Notes: generated by a model not told the origin, from the sequence alone. A stretch of DNA of 64,000 nucleotides from Microbacterium sp. JZ31 (GCF_016805985.1 NZ_CP017661.1:2914001-2978000), one strand, 5' to 3'; counted from the stretch's first letter, positions 24,955 to 33,752 are shown. Translations and numbers: made by a program.

Positions 24955-25771
24955 GGGCGACACCGTCCACCGCGCGGCGCGGCGGCTGCACGCCGCGCTC
25001 GCGGGCCACGAGGTCACGCGGTTCGAGATCCGCGTGCCCGGCAGCGCGAACGCCGACGTGCGCGGTCAGGCGGTGCGCGAGGTCGTGGCGCGCGGCAAGC
25101 ACCTGCTGCACCGGTTCGCACCCCTCGGCGCGACCGCATCCGCACCCGACTCGCTGACGCTCCACTCGCACCTGAAGATGGAGGGCGAGTGGCACACGTA
25201 CCGCACGGCGGCGGACGGCAGGCCCATCCGCTGGCGCAAGCCCGCGTACAAGGCGCGCGCGATCGTCGGCACGCGGCAGTGGGAGACCGTCGGCTTCGAG
25301 CTCGCGATGGTCGAGGTGCTGCCGACGCGGGAGGAGGAGCGGGTGGTGGGTCACCTCGGCCCCGATCCGCTCGGTCCCGACTGGGACGCCGAGGAGGCCG
25401 CGCGCCGCCTGTCGGCCGACCAGCGTGCGATCCACGTCGCGATCCTGGACCAGCGTCACGTCGCCGGATTCGGCAACGTCTACGCGAGCGAGCTGCTGTT
25501 CCTGCGCGGCATCCATCCCGAGCGCCCCGCGACGGAGGTCGACGTGCCGGCGCTGCTCGATCTCGGGGTCCGCACGATCCGCCGCAACGTCGAGCTGCCG
25601 GTCCGCGTCTTCACGGGGGACAGCCGACCCGGCCGGGAGCGCTGGGTGTACGGCCGGGAGCGCCGCCCGTGCCGGCGCTGCGGCGCGCTCATCCTGCGCT
25701 CCGAGCTCGGCGCCGATCCGACGAAGCTGCGGGTCGTGTACTGGTGCCCGCGCTGCCAGCCCGCCGACTGA
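24947..25771 (+). CDS. nei2: Fpg/Nei-family DNA glycosylase (Nei2-like)
   Basis: A 274-residue formamidopyrimidine/endonuclease VIII family enzyme. After the start codon comes PEGDTVHRAARRL, with Pro2 as the Schiff-base nucleophile and Glu3. GFGNVYASELLFLRGIHP is the helix-two-turn-helix, and a C-terminal zinc finger has CRRCGA and CPRC. It would excise oxidised bases. The overlap with lhr by 8 nt mirrors the conserved actinobacterial lhr-nei2 pair and indicates joint expression in base repair. Confidence 0.93.
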
Positions 25772-25777
25772 TCCGGC

Positions 25778-26416
25778 TCAGCGACCGATGTAGCGGCCCT
25801 CGCGGTGGTTCATCGCGAGCACGACGCTCATCACGACGGCGCCGAGCGCGCTGAGGACCACGGTCGGCCACGGCAGCACGAGCAGCGACGACAGCACGAC
25901 GATCACGTCGAGCGTCATCTGGGTCCACCCGGCGCGGAAGCCCGTCTTCTCCTGCAGCAGGAGCGCGATGATGTTCACGCCGCCGACGCTCGCCCCGTGC
26001 CGGAACAGGATCAGCAGGCCGACGCCCGCGAGCAGGTTCCCCGCGAAGACGCCGAAGATCGGATCGAGTCCGGTCATGGGCATCAGGTACGCGTACGCGA
26101 CCGACAGTCCCGCGACGGCGGCGATGCAGATGCACGTCAGGATCGTGAAGCGCACGCCCTTCTTCCACAGCGCCAGGATCGCGAACGGGAAGTTCACGAG
26201 GGCGAAGATCAGCCAGAAGGGCAGATCGGTGGCCTGGTCGAGCAGCAGCGCGAGGCCGGCCGTGCCGCCCGTGACCGCACCGGCGGACTTGAGCAGGTAC
26301 AGCCCGAGCGCGGCCACGACCGTGCCGATCACGATGCCCTGCACGTCCTCGGCCACACTGTGGCGGGTCTGCTCCCAGTCGAAGACAAGGGAGCGGGCAT
26401 CGATCTCGTTCGTCAC
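25778..26416 (-). CDS. YitT-family membrane protein
   Basis: A 212-residue protein with about five TM helices. The YitT (DUF161) features are present: GIVIGTVVAALGLYLLKSAG, GGTAGLALLLDQATDLPFW and GASVGGVNIIALLLQEKTG, glycine-rich repeats of an internally duplicated fold. It lacks the soluble C-terminal domain (DUF2179) of longer members. Its function is unknown. TATCGT (minus strand, 26423-26428) lies 6 nt before GTG 26416, so a leaderless start is likely. Confidence 0.85.
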   Translation of the reverse strand: MTNEIDARSLVFDWEQTRHSVAEDVQGIVIGTVVAALGLYLLKSAGAVTGGTAGLALLLDQATDLPFWLIFALVNFPFAILALWKKGVRFTILTCICIAAVAGLSVAYAYLMPMTGLDPIFGVFAGNLLAGVGLLILFRHGASVGGVNIIALLLQEKTGFRAGWTQMTLDVIVVLSSLLVLPWPTVVLSALGAVVMSVVLAMNHREGRYIGR

Positions 26417-26576
26417 CCCTCGACGATACGCGAACCGGATGCGCCCATCCTGAAGCACTCTGCTCACCGGGATCCGAAACACGCGCGAAATGTGATGGCC
26501 CTACCACGGGAATAGCACGACGGGGCCCGTCGTTGTCTCTGATGTCCGGCCTCAACCGGGGCCGCGGAAAGGCATC

Positions 26577-26984
26577 GTGGGTAAGAACTACGTCGACATC
26601 GAGAACGATCACGGTGAGACGCTGCGCTACCGCAAGCACGTGAACGGGCGCGGCCTCGTCGCGCATGGAGCGAAGGTGCACCCGGACGCGCGCGTGGAGG
26701 CGGGCGCATACATCGAACCGGGCGCGCAGGTCGCGGCCGGGGCGACGGTGGCGTCCGGAGCCTGGATCGAATCCGAAGCCCTGATCGGACCGGGCGCCTA
26801 CATCGACGCGAACGCGCACATCGGCCCGAAGGCCGCCGTCGGGGCTCGCGCCCACATCGGCGTGCGCACGCGCGTAGGAGCCGGGGCACGCGTCGCCAAG
26901 AACGCCAAGATCGGCGACGACGAGGCGATCCCGGAGGGCGGTACGGTCGTCACGGACGGGCGCGGTCTGCACCTCGCCGCGTAG
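26577..26984 (+). CDS. Hexapeptide-repeat (left-handed beta-helix) protein without an enzyme domain
   Basis: A 135-residue protein. After a polar N-terminus (GKNYVDIENDHGETLRYRKH), residues about 27-118 are a run of hexapeptides of the form [V/I]-x-x-G-A-x, for example KVHPDARVEAGAYIEPGAQV, repeated about fifteen times. This predicts a left-handed parallel beta-helix like that of acyltransferases and gamma carbonic anhydrases, but the extra loops and catalytic histidines of those enzymes are absent. A ribosome site, GGAAAGG, lies upstream of GTG 26577. A scaffold or binding role is possible; none is shown. Confidence 0.75.
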   Translation: MGKNYVDIENDHGETLRYRKHVNGRGLVAHGAKVHPDARVEAGAYIEPGAQVAAGATVASGAWIESEALIGPGAYIDANAHIGPKAAVGARAHIGVRTRVGAGARVAKNAKIGDDEAIPEGGTVVTDGRGLHLAA

Positions 26985-27035
26985 CGCTTCGCGCAGGCGG
27001 GCGCGGTGACCCGGACCTACGCGGACGCGGGCGGA

Positions 27036-28601
27036 TCAGCGCAAGCCGGCCGCGACCGCGGCCGTGACCTCGAGCCAGGCCTCGCGCGAGTCGTCCGACA
27101 GCGCGTCGTAGTCGATGACGTCGCCCCGGTCGAGGGCCGGGTCGAACGGGACCGACACGACCTGCCGCGTGAGCTGACCCATGTGGTTCGTGAGGCGGCG
27201 CTCGAGATCCGGGTAGCTCGTCGGCGACGGGTGGCTCATGACCGTGACCGCGTTGCGCAGCTTCGCCTCGTGACCGTGCGCGACCAGCGTGTCGGCCATG
27301 GAGGCGAGCGTGCGGGCGCTGTCCTCCTTGACGATCGTCGTGAGCACCAGCACGTCGGCGGCCTCGACGGCCGACTGCCACGTTCCCGCCTTCGAGTTGT
27401 TGCCGGTGTCGACGATGATCACGCGGTACGAGCGGCTGAGCGTCTCGTGCAGCTGCTCGAACGCCTCCGCGTCGATCACGTCGCTGTCGCCGTCGAGGCT
27501 CTGCGACGCGAGCACGTCGAACTTGTTCTCGCCCTGCGCGCGCACGAAGTCGATCAGGTCGGCCGAGCTGAGCTCTCCCGTGCCGACCGCGTGCACGTGA
27601 CCGAGCAGGTCGATCGCGGTGTGGTCGTGCGCGGGCGAGGGCAGCGAGCGGATGCCGAGCGTGCCCTTGTACTCGTTGTTGTCCCACGCGAGCACGCTGC
27701 CGCCGCGCACGCGGCCGAGCGTCGCGCCGAGCAGGTACGTCGTGGTGGTCTTGCCGACGCCGCCCTTCTCGCCGATCACCGCGATGGTCTTGCGGCCCGA
27801 GAACGCCTGCTGCACGGTCTCGCGCCGGTCGCGCTTGGCCTGCTCGGCCTTGCCGGGCTTGAGATGGAAGCCGAGCTTGTTCAGGCCGCCGCGGAAGCCC
27901 TCCGTCGCCGCGACGTGGCCGACGGGCTTCGCCGACTCGGCGAAGTCGCGCGCCGTGAGCAGGCGCGCCTCGCGGCGCGTGAGCGCCTGATCCGCCGACT
28001 CGGGAGAGGGGCCCGCCGAGGCGCGGGACGCAGCGGGAGCGGCAGCGGGGGTCACGGGCGCGGCAGTGACCGGCGCGGCGGCGACGGGAGCCGCGGCGGC
28101 CACCGGTGCTGCCGGCGCGGCGTCCGGCTCACCGGGTGAGGGAGCTGCGGCCACGGGCGCCGCCTTCGGGACGCTCGTCACGATCTCGGGCACGGGCGCC
28201 GGATCGGCAGGCGCCTCGGCCGCGGGCGCAGGGGCCGCGGGAGCAGGCGCCGCGGGCGCCGGCGCGGGCGCGTCATCCGGCGTCGCGGGCACGGGCACGG
28301 CCGGGCTCGCAGGTGCCGTGGCCTCGGGCTGCTCGACCGGCTCGATCGCCTCTTCGACGGTGCCGTCGGGCGACACCACGAGCTGCCGCACTCCGTCGCT
28401 GCCGCTGGCGGCGACCTTCACGGGGCGGCCGTACTCCTGCGCGACGAGCACGACGGTCGTCAGCACCGCCTTGCGCGCTCCGGCCGCGTCGCGGGCCTTG
28501 ACGGGGTGGACGGTGCCGTCCACCGTCACCTGACCCGTGCCGTCCTCGTTCGTGACCGCGGAGATCCGCGGTCGGTCCTGAGGCTCGAGGCTGTCGCTCA
28601 C
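27036..28601 (-). CDS. MinD/ParA-like ATPase with Ala/Pro-rich linker
   Basis: A 521-residue protein in three parts. A small N-terminal domain (1-85) is probably alpha/beta. A linker (about 90-210) consists almost wholly of Ala, Pro and Val. A C-terminal P-loop ATPase has the deviant Walker A GEKGGVGKTTTT, VIIVDTGNNSKAG and a Walker B region. Similar actinobacterial MinD-like proteins associate with type VII secretion or cell-pole functions, but no ESX gene is in this window. A strong ribosome site, AAGGAGA, precedes GTG 28601. It is divergent from a LysR-effector-domain gene. Confidence 0.82.
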   Translation of the reverse strand: MSDSLEPQDRPRISAVTNEDGTGQVTVDGTVHPVKARDAAGARKAVLTTVVLVAQEYGRPVKVAASGSDGVRQLVVSPDGTVEEAIEPVEQPEATAPASPAVPVPATPDDAPAPAPAAPAPAAPAPAAEAPADPAPVPEIVTSVPKAAPVAAAPSPGEPDAAPAAPVAAAAPVAAAPVTAAPVTPAAAPAASRASAGPSPESADQALTRREARLLTARDFAESAKPVGHVAATEGFRGGLNKLGFHLKPGKAEQAKRDRRETVQQAFSGRKTIAVIGEKGGVGKTTTTYLLGATLGRVRGGSVLAWDNNEYKGTLGIRSLPSPAHDHTAIDLLGHVHAVGTGELSSADLIDFVRAQGENKFDVLASQSLDGDSDVIDAEAFEQLHETLSRSYRVIIVDTGNNSKAGTWQSAVEAADVLVLTTIVKEDSARTLASMADTLVAHGHEAKLRNAVTVMSHPSPTSYPDLERRLTNHMGQLTRQVVSVPFDPALDRGDVIDYDALSDDSREAWLEVTAAVAAGLR

Positions 28602-28761
28602 ACTGTCTCCTTGCCGCTGTCGGCGGGGGCATCCGGTGCCCGTGATCCGCCGGGGAACTCGACTTCAACCGTATCCCGCGCGGGAAGGCGGCCCGTGCAC
28701 GCACGGCGCCAGACGGCGCCGCTCACGATGCGGCGACAGGGGCGCGTAATAGTCTGGCGCC

Positions 28762-29493
28762 ATGGCTCAGTCCGGACGTGGCGGGGGACGACGTCCCGGC
28801 GGTCCCGCGCGGGGCGGGCGCGCTAAGACCGGCGGACGTCCGGCAGCCGCGCGCCGCGATCGCGCGCCGCGCGAGGCGGCGCCCGCGCCGGAGGAGCCGC
28901 GCACCTTCCGGCTCGGCGCGATCCCCGGCGCCACGCCCGGCAAGTGGATCGACCGCTGGCGCGAGCGTCTGCCGCACGTCGAGCTCGAGCTCGTGCCGCT
29001 CGAGGTCGCGACGCAGCGGGACGCCATCCTGTCCGGCGACGTCGACGCCGCGCTCATCCGGCTGCCCATCGACACAGACGATCTGCACGTGATCCGCCTC
29101 TACGACGAGACCGCGGTGGTCGTCACGTCGATCGACTCCGCGCTGACCGCGGCCGACGAGCTGGAAGCGGACGACCTTGCCGGCGAGGTCCTGATCGTCC
29201 CCCGTGACGACGTGCTCGGGCCGGTCGCCGTGCCGAACACCGTGGCGCCGCGCTTCGACCCGCCGGAGACGACGGCCGACGCCATCGCGACGGTCGCCGC
29301 CGGCGTGGGCGTCGTCATCGTGCCGATGTCGCTCGCGCGCGTCCACCAGCGCCGCGACATCGCCCATCGCCCGCTGCGCGACGCCCCGACCTCCACGGTC
29401 GCGCTCGCGTGGCACGCCGACCGCACAACGTCCGACGTCGATGCGTTCGTCGGCATCGTGCGCGGCCGCACGTCGAACTCCTCGCGCAGCTGA
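28762..29493 (+). CDS. LysR substrate-binding domain protein without a DNA-binding domain
   Basis: A 243-residue protein. The first 45 residues are a basic, Gly/Arg/Pro-rich segment (RGGGRRPGGPARGGRAKTGG). The rest (about 48-235) matches the effector domain of LysR regulators (FRLGAIPGATPGKWIDRWRE; DAALIRLPID; GVGVVIVPMSLA). The usual N-terminal winged HTH is missing, and no upstream frame supplies one: TAGTCT sits 6 nt before ATG 28762, a leaderless start. It might sense a ligand and bind nucleic acid or protein through its basic tail. This is an inference. Confidence 0.75.
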   Translation: MAQSGRGGGRRPGGPARGGRAKTGGRPAAARRDRAPREAAPAPEEPRTFRLGAIPGATPGKWIDRWRERLPHVELELVPLEVATQRDAILSGDVDAALIRLPIDTDDLHVIRLYDETAVVVTSIDSALTAADELEADDLAGEVLIVPRDDVLGPVAVPNTVAPRFDPPETTADAIATVAAGVGVVIVPMSLARVHQRRDIAHRPLRDAPTSTVALAWHADRTTSDVDAFVGIVRGRTSNSSRS

Positions 29494-29506
29494 GCCGCAC
29501 ACCGGC

Positions 29507-29570
29507 GCGCAATGGAGCGCCGAGCGCACCTGACACGCGGCCGAAGTGTGCAGACGCCGCACCATTGCGC
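29507..29570. repeat. Dispersed intergenic repeat, copy C (long hairpin)
   Basis: GCGCAATGGAGCGCCG (29507-29522) is complementary at 14 of 16 positions to CGCCGCACCATTGCGC (29555-29570). The right arm matches the cores at 913-927 and 5102-5116. It lies between two converging genes and probably serves both as terminator. Confidence 0.6.
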
Positions 29571-29580
29571 GTCGCGCAAC

Positions 29581-30588
29581 CTATTCGCTCAGACGCATTC
29601 GCGCCCGCGCAACCCGCTGCAAGATGGCGCTCTCCGGTCCGCGAAGGTCGCGCGCCGTGAAGCGCAGGATCGTCCAGCCCGCATCGGCCAGGCGCTCGAG
29701 ACGGCGCACGTCCTTCTCGAACTGAGTCTGCGCGCGGTGCTGCGATCCGTCGTACTCGATCCCGAGCTTCCGTTCGGGGTAGGCGAGATCCAACGTCGCC
29801 ATCCACATGCCGGCGTCGAGCACGTCGTGGTCGAGGAGCGGCTCGGGAAGACCGCCGTCGACGAGGATCAGGCGCAGGAGCGTCTCCCTCGGCGACGAGG
29901 ATCCGGTTCGCGCGCGGGCGAGCGCGGCGCGCAGCCGAGCGGCCCCGCACCGCTGGCCGATCGCCGCCGCCAGCTCCTCCCGCGTCGCGTATGCGCGGCG
30001 CTCCGCCTTCTTGAACCCGCCCGGATGACGCGGGATCCGGATCAGGTGATCGGCCGCGACGACGAGGTCGCGTTCGGTCAGCTCGGCGCCGAGCGACGCC
30101 CAGGTCGCCGGGCCGCTCACCACGCGCAACCCGTCGGAGACCGCGAGCGGCGCGAGCACCGGATCGATCCGCACGCCGCGGATGCCCGGCCGCCGCACCG
30201 GTGTCCGCGGCTTGTGCACCCCGACCACGAGCGGCCGCAGCTCGAGCGGCGCGGTGAGCGGCGCGTCGGCGGCCGCAGGCGTGGAGTGCTGCCCTCTGGG
30301 CAGCGGAATCCTCTGGATCACGGCCGACGTGATCCCCGCGAAGAACGCGTGGGGCGTCATCACCTGCGCATATTCGCGTGCGAGACGGAGCACCCGCTCC
30401 CGCTCTTCCGCGGCTTCCGGTTCATCGCGGTCGATCGGAACCGGATCCGCCGCCTTCCTGCGTCGAGCTCCTCGGAAGGACGATTCGAGGTCCGACGACC
30501 GCAGGCGTCCCCGCCCCACCCCGCTCTCTCGGGCGCGCGAGACGGAGAACTCCGTGCCCAGTTCGTCCGGCAGCGCCCTCTTTTCCAC
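29581..30588 (-). CDS. DUF559 (Vsr-like endonuclease fold) protein
   Basis: A 335-residue protein. The N-terminal region (ALPDELGTEFSVSRARESG) looks like the wHTH of AbiEi-like proteins. The middle has MTPHAFFAGITSAVIQRIPL. The C-terminal 110 residues carry the DUF559 nuclease-like core: LGIEYDGSQHRAQTQFEKD with the E-x-D pair, then RLADAGWTILRFTARDL. The family is very common and multi-copy in Microbacteriaceae; its role is unproven. GTG 30588 is chosen on family length. The frame stays open further upstream into repeat-like sequence, so the start is not certain. Confidence 0.72.
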   Translation of the reverse strand: MEKRALPDELGTEFSVSRARESGVGRGRLRSSDLESSFRGARRRKAADPVPIDRDEPEAAEERERVLRLAREYAQVMTPHAFFAGITSAVIQRIPLPRGQHSTPAAADAPLTAPLELRPLVVGVHKPRTPVRRPGIRGVRIDPVLAPLAVSDGLRVVSGPATWASLGAELTERDLVVAADHLIRIPRHPGGFKKAERRAYATREELAAAIGQRCGAARLRAALARARTGSSSPRETLLRLILVDGGLPEPLLDHDVLDAGMWMATLDLAYPERKLGIEYDGSQHRAQTQFEKDVRRLERLADAGWTILRFTARDLRGPESAILQRVARARMRLSE

Positions 30589-30659
30589 CCCGCCACCCTG
30601 TCCGATCCCGGCGATGCGGCGTGCGCTCTCTCCACAGCCCCGCGACCACGAAAAGGGGC

Positions 30660-30770
30660 GGCGAGCGCACCATCCGATCCCGAGAACGGTGCTCAAGCCG
30701 CACCTTTGCCTCAGCGCGCGATCACGCACCGCACGAAAGTGCGGCGTGTGCACCGCGCGCACGCCTACAA
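30660..30770. repeat. Degenerate relative of the CGCACCATTGCG repeat family
   Basis: Upstream of the DUF559 gene, GCGCACCATC (30665-30674), CCGCACCTTTGC (30698-30709) and the hairpin CCGCAC-GAAA-GTGCGG (30729-30744, GNRA loop) echo pieces of copies A-C. The similarity is partial, so membership in the family is tentative. Otherwise 30589-30832 shows nothing I can name. Confidence 0.3.
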
Positions 30771-30832
30771 GGCGCTCGGGCCACACCCTTTCGCGCGACA
30801 CACGCTTGCCGAGCCACCCCCGGCGGCGCGCC

Positions 30833-31327
30833 TCACGCCCCGGCGGGCGGCTCGAGCAGCAGGGAGATGCGCTCGGAGAGGTAGGCCGACAGCGGCATCA
30901 GCGCACCGGCCGGTGTCCACCGGATCGCGAGACGGTCGCCGTCCCAGGTGAGCGGCCCCGAGGATGCGCCCGCGGCGAGCGCATCGAGGTCGAGCCGGCG
31001 CCAGCCGATGTGGACGGTCTCGCCCTCCGCGAAGCCGCCGCGCAGCGCCATGGCGCGCAGCTCGGCCCGCCGGCGCGCCGACTCGGCGGCATAGCCGCGG
31101 CGCCCGGGGTCGGCCGCCCGCAGCACCTCGCCCTCCTCGAACACGGCGGCATCGTCGATGAGCAGGACGCCGACGCGCCATGCGGACCCGACGCGCACGA
31201 TCCGGGGGCCGGCTCCGAGGAGAGCGCGGATCCGGCCGGGCTCGGCGATCTCGCCCAGCGCCTCCCGCGGCGCCGCCGCCAGGCGCGCCCGCGCACCCGC
31301 GAACAGGCTCTCGACGTCGTCGCTCAC
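30833..31327 (-). CDS. Conserved protein of unknown function
   Basis: A 164-residue protein, alpha/beta in pattern, with conserved-looking segments ESLFAGARARLAAAPREALG, AWRVGVLLIDDAAVF, RGGFAEGETVHIGWRRLDLD and MPLSAYLSERISLLLEPP. I recall similar actinobacterial proteins but no proven function. GTG 31327 is chosen over GTG 31336 because TAGCGT (minus strand, 31335-31340) lies exactly 7 nt upstream of 31327, consistent with a leaderless mRNA. It is divergent from padR. Confidence 0.7.
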   Translation of the reverse strand: MSDDVESLFAGARARLAAAPREALGEIAEPGRIRALLGAGPRIVRVGSAWRVGVLLIDDAAVFEEGEVLRAADPGRRGYAAESARRRAELRAMALRGGFAEGETVHIGWRRLDLDALAAGASSGPLTWDGDRLAIRWTPAGALMPLSAYLSERISLLLEPPAGA

Positions 31328-31381
31328 ACGGTCCACGCTACGCCGCGCAGGTCGGCGAACACGGCGGGAGAAGAATCTCGG

Positions 31382-31446
31382 TACTCAGTGTTGCCAAGTA
31401 GTGGTACTCAGTGTTACTTTCTACCAGTAGTCATCAACACTGAGTA
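31382..31446. promoter_or_regulatory. PadR operator: two direct and one inverted 11-mers
   Basis: TACTCAGTGTT occurs at 31382-31392 and 31405-31415 (23 bp apart, two helical turns), and its exact reverse complement AACACTGAGTA at 31436-31446, just before the ribosome site of padR. The last two form a large dyad. Binding by the adjacent PadR repressor is the natural reading. The region is AT-rich relative to its surroundings, as promoters are. Confidence 0.75.
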
Positions 31447-31463
31447 GAGAGGAGGCGATCGCC

Positions 31464-31799
31464 ATGGGAAATCAGATGACCGAGATGCTCAAGGGCACTC
31501 TCGAGGGCATCGTCCTCGCGATTCTGGCCGAGCGATCGGCCTACGGCTACGAGATCACGGCGGAGCTACGCGACCGCGGATTCGCCGACATCGCGGAGGG
31601 CACCATCTACGCCCTCCTCGTGCGCATCGAGCAGAGGGGCCTGGTCGGCGTCGAGAAGGTGCCGTCCGAGAAGGGCCCGCCCCGCAAGGTGTTCTCGCTC
31701 AACGACCAGGGCCGCGCCCAGCTCGCGGAGTTCTGGGACACGTGGAACACCCTCGCGCAGCGCATCGACCAGCTCCCCCACCCCACCCGCAACGACTGA
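31464..31799 (+). CDS. PadR-family transcriptional repressor
   Basis: A 111-residue protein with the PadR winged HTH: LKGTLEGIVLAILAERSAYG, YEITAELRDRGFADIAEGTIY, and a wing GLVGVEKVPSEKGPPRKVF. It is a short, class 2-like PadR with a brief C-terminal dimer helix. A strong ribosome site, AGAGGAGG, precedes the ATG. First gene of a PadR-DUF1048-ABC operon, the standard drug-inducible efflux arrangement. Three matching 11-mers in the promoter suggest autorepression. Confidence 0.93.
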   Translation: MGNQMTEMLKGTLEGIVLAILAERSAYGYEITAELRDRGFADIAEGTIYALLVRIEQRGLVGVEKVPSEKGPPRKVFSLNDQGRAQLAEFWDTWNTLAQRIDQLPHPTRND

Positions 31800-31819
31800 C
31801 CCAGGAGAAGGAACACATC

Positions 31820-32185
31820 ATGGCCAAGTGGTACGAGATCCTCACCGGATCGCTCGAGCAGAAGAAGCAGTACAAGCAGACCGTCGCCCGCATGGACGCC
31901 CTCCCGGAGCCCTACAAGGCCGCGGCGAAGGCGATGCACCGGTACTTCATGTACCAGGGCGGCGTCACGGACGGCGACACCCTCACGCAGATGTTCGCAG
32001 ACCTCATCGACCTGTGGGAGCGCGCGGCCGTCGACGGCACGCCGGTGCGCGACATCGTCGGGGACGACCCCGTCGACTTCGCCGAGACCTTCACGCTCGC
32101 CTACGGCGGGCAGCGCTGGATCGACAAGGAGCGTTCCCGCCTGGCGAAGGCGATCGAGGACGCGGAGAAGGAGCAGGAGCGATGA
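31820..32185 (+). CDS. DUF1048 family protein
   Basis: A 121-residue soluble helical protein: MAKWYEILTGSLEQKKQYKQ, YKAAAKAMHRYFMYQGG, then DLIDLWERAAVDG. DUF1048 proteins are regularly encoded between PadR regulators and DrrAB-type exporters; the biochemical role is unknown. ATG 31820 follows AGGAGAAGGAA. Its last 4 bases overlap the ABC ATPase start (ATGA). Confidence 0.85.
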   Translation: MAKWYEILTGSLEQKKQYKQTVARMDALPEPYKAAAKAMHRYFMYQGGVTDGDTLTQMFADLIDLWERAAVDGTPVRDIVGDDPVDFAETFTLAYGGQRWIDKERSRLAKAIEDAEKEQER

Positions 32186-32985
32186 CCACCACCACGCGCG
32201 AACCCGCGATCCGGGTTCGCGGCATCCAGAAGTCCTTCAAGGACCTGCAGGTGCTGCGGGGCGTCGACTTCGACGTGCAGCCCGGCAGCATCTTCGCCCT
32301 CCTCGGCTCCAACGGCGCCGGCAAGACCACGCTCGTGCGCATCCTGTCGACGCTGCTCGGCGCGGACGCCGGCACGGCCGTGGTCAACGGTCACGACGTC
32401 GCCGCGCAGCCGCAGCGGGTGCGGGAGTCGATCAGCCTCACCGGGCAGTTCGCCGCGGTCGACGAGGTGCTGAGCGGCCGCGAGAACCTCGTGCTGATCG
32501 CCCAGCTGCGCCACCTCGAGGACCCCGACGCCGTGGCCGACGATCTGCTCGCGCGGTTCTCGCTCACCGAGGCGGGCGGGCGCAGGGCCGGAACCTACTC
32601 GGGTGGCATGCGGCGCCGCCTCGATATCGCGATGAGCCTGATCGGCGAGCCGTCGATCATCTTCCTGGACGAGCCCACGACCGGGCTCGACCCCCAGGCG
32701 CGCATCGAGGTGTGGGACACGGTCAAGCAGCTCGCCCAGGGCGGCACGACCGTGCTGCTCACGACGCAGTACCTCGACGAGGCCGAGCAGCTCGCCGACC
32801 GGATCGCCATCCTGCACAGGGGAACGATCATCCAGAACGGCACGCTCGCCGAGCTGAAGAGCCTGCTGCCGGCCGGCGGGGAGCCGGTCCTCGTGCCCAA
32901 GGAGCCGTCGCTCGAGGACGTCTTCATGGCCGTCGTCGGCGAGCCCGAACCAGAAGAAGCCACCACCGGAAAGGCAGACCGATGA
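32182..32985 (+). CDS. DrrA-like ABC transporter ATP-binding protein
   Basis: A 267-residue ATPase with Walker A GSNGAGKTT, signature YSGGMRRRLDIAMSL, Walker B IIFLDEPTTGLDPQAR and an H-loop TTQYLDEAEQLADRI. The C-terminal segment EPSLEDVFMAVVGE is typical of DrrA/CcmA-type drug exporters. It overlaps the preceding and following genes by 4 nt each, so the operon is translationally coupled. It drives the DrrB-like permease next to it. Substrates are probably hydrophobic drugs. Confidence 0.93.
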   Translation: MTTTTREPAIRVRGIQKSFKDLQVLRGVDFDVQPGSIFALLGSNGAGKTTLVRILSTLLGADAGTAVVNGHDVAAQPQRVRESISLTGQFAAVDEVLSGRENLVLIAQLRHLEDPDAVADDLLARFSLTEAGGRRAGTYSGGMRRRLDIAMSLIGEPSIIFLDEPTTGLDPQARIEVWDTVKQLAQGGTTVLLTTQYLDEAEQLADRIAILHRGTIIQNGTLAELKSLLPAGGEPVLVPKEPSLEDVFMAVVGEPEPEEATTGKADR

Positions 32986-33746
32986 CCACCCACGTCCTCG
33001 CGGACACGAGCGTCCTGACCGGACGCTCCCTGCGACACATCCTGCGCAGTCCCGACACGATCATCACGACCGCCGTCACGCCGATCGCCCTGATGCTGCT
33101 GTTCGTCTGGGTCTTCGGCGGCGCGATCGACATCGGCACCGACCAGTCGTACATCGACTACATGCTCCCGGGCATCCTGCTGATCACGGTCGCCTCGGGC
33201 ATCGCCTACACGGCGTACCGGCTCTTCCTCGACATGCAGGGCGGGCTGTTCGAGCGGTTCCAGTCGATGCCGATCGCGCGATCGAGCGTGCTGTGGGCAC
33301 ACGTGCTCACCTCGGTCGTGGCGAACCTGGTGTCGGTCGCCCTCGTCATCGGCGTCGCACTGCTGATGGGATTCCGGACGGGCGCGAGCCCGCTCGCGTG
33401 GCTCGGCGTGCTGGGCATGCTCGCCCTGTTCACGCTCGCGCTGACGTGGATCGCGGTGGTCGCCGGCCTGACGGCCAAGACGGTCGACGGCGCGAGCGCG
33501 TTCAGCTACCCGCTGATCTTCCTGCCGTTCATCAGCTCGGCGTTCGCGCCGACCGGCTCGATGCCGGGGCCCGTGGCGTGGTTCGCCGAGAACCAGCCGG
33601 TCACCTCGATCGTCGACACCATCCGCGCGCTGTTCGCGCAGCAGCCCGTCGGCGGCGAGATCTGGATCGCGCTCGCCTGGATGGTCGGGATCCTGATCGT
33701 CGCCTACGTCGGGGCGATCGCGATCTACAAGACGAAGATCCGCTGA
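32982..33746 (+). CDS. DrrB-like ABC-2 transporter permease
   Basis: A 254-residue ABC-2 type membrane protein with about six TM helices. LTGRSLRHILRSPDTIITT is the amphipathic entry helix, GLFERFQSMPIARSSVLWAH the conserved cytoplasmic loop, and NQPVTSIVDTIRAL the re-entrant region before the last helix. It pairs with the DrrA-like ATPase. The transcript probably ends in the repeat hairpin just downstream. Confidence 0.92.
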   Translation: MTTHVLADTSVLTGRSLRHILRSPDTIITTAVTPIALMLLFVWVFGGAIDIGTDQSYIDYMLPGILLITVASGIAYTAYRLFLDMQGGLFERFQSMPIARSSVLWAHVLTSVVANLVSVALVIGVALLMGFRTGASPLAWLGVLGMLALFTLALTWIAVVAGLTAKTVDGASAFSYPLIFLPFISSAFAPTGSMPGPVAWFAENQPVTSIVDTIRALFAQQPVGGEIWIALAWMVGILIVAYVGAIAIYKTKIR

Positions 33747-33752
33747 CGGACT

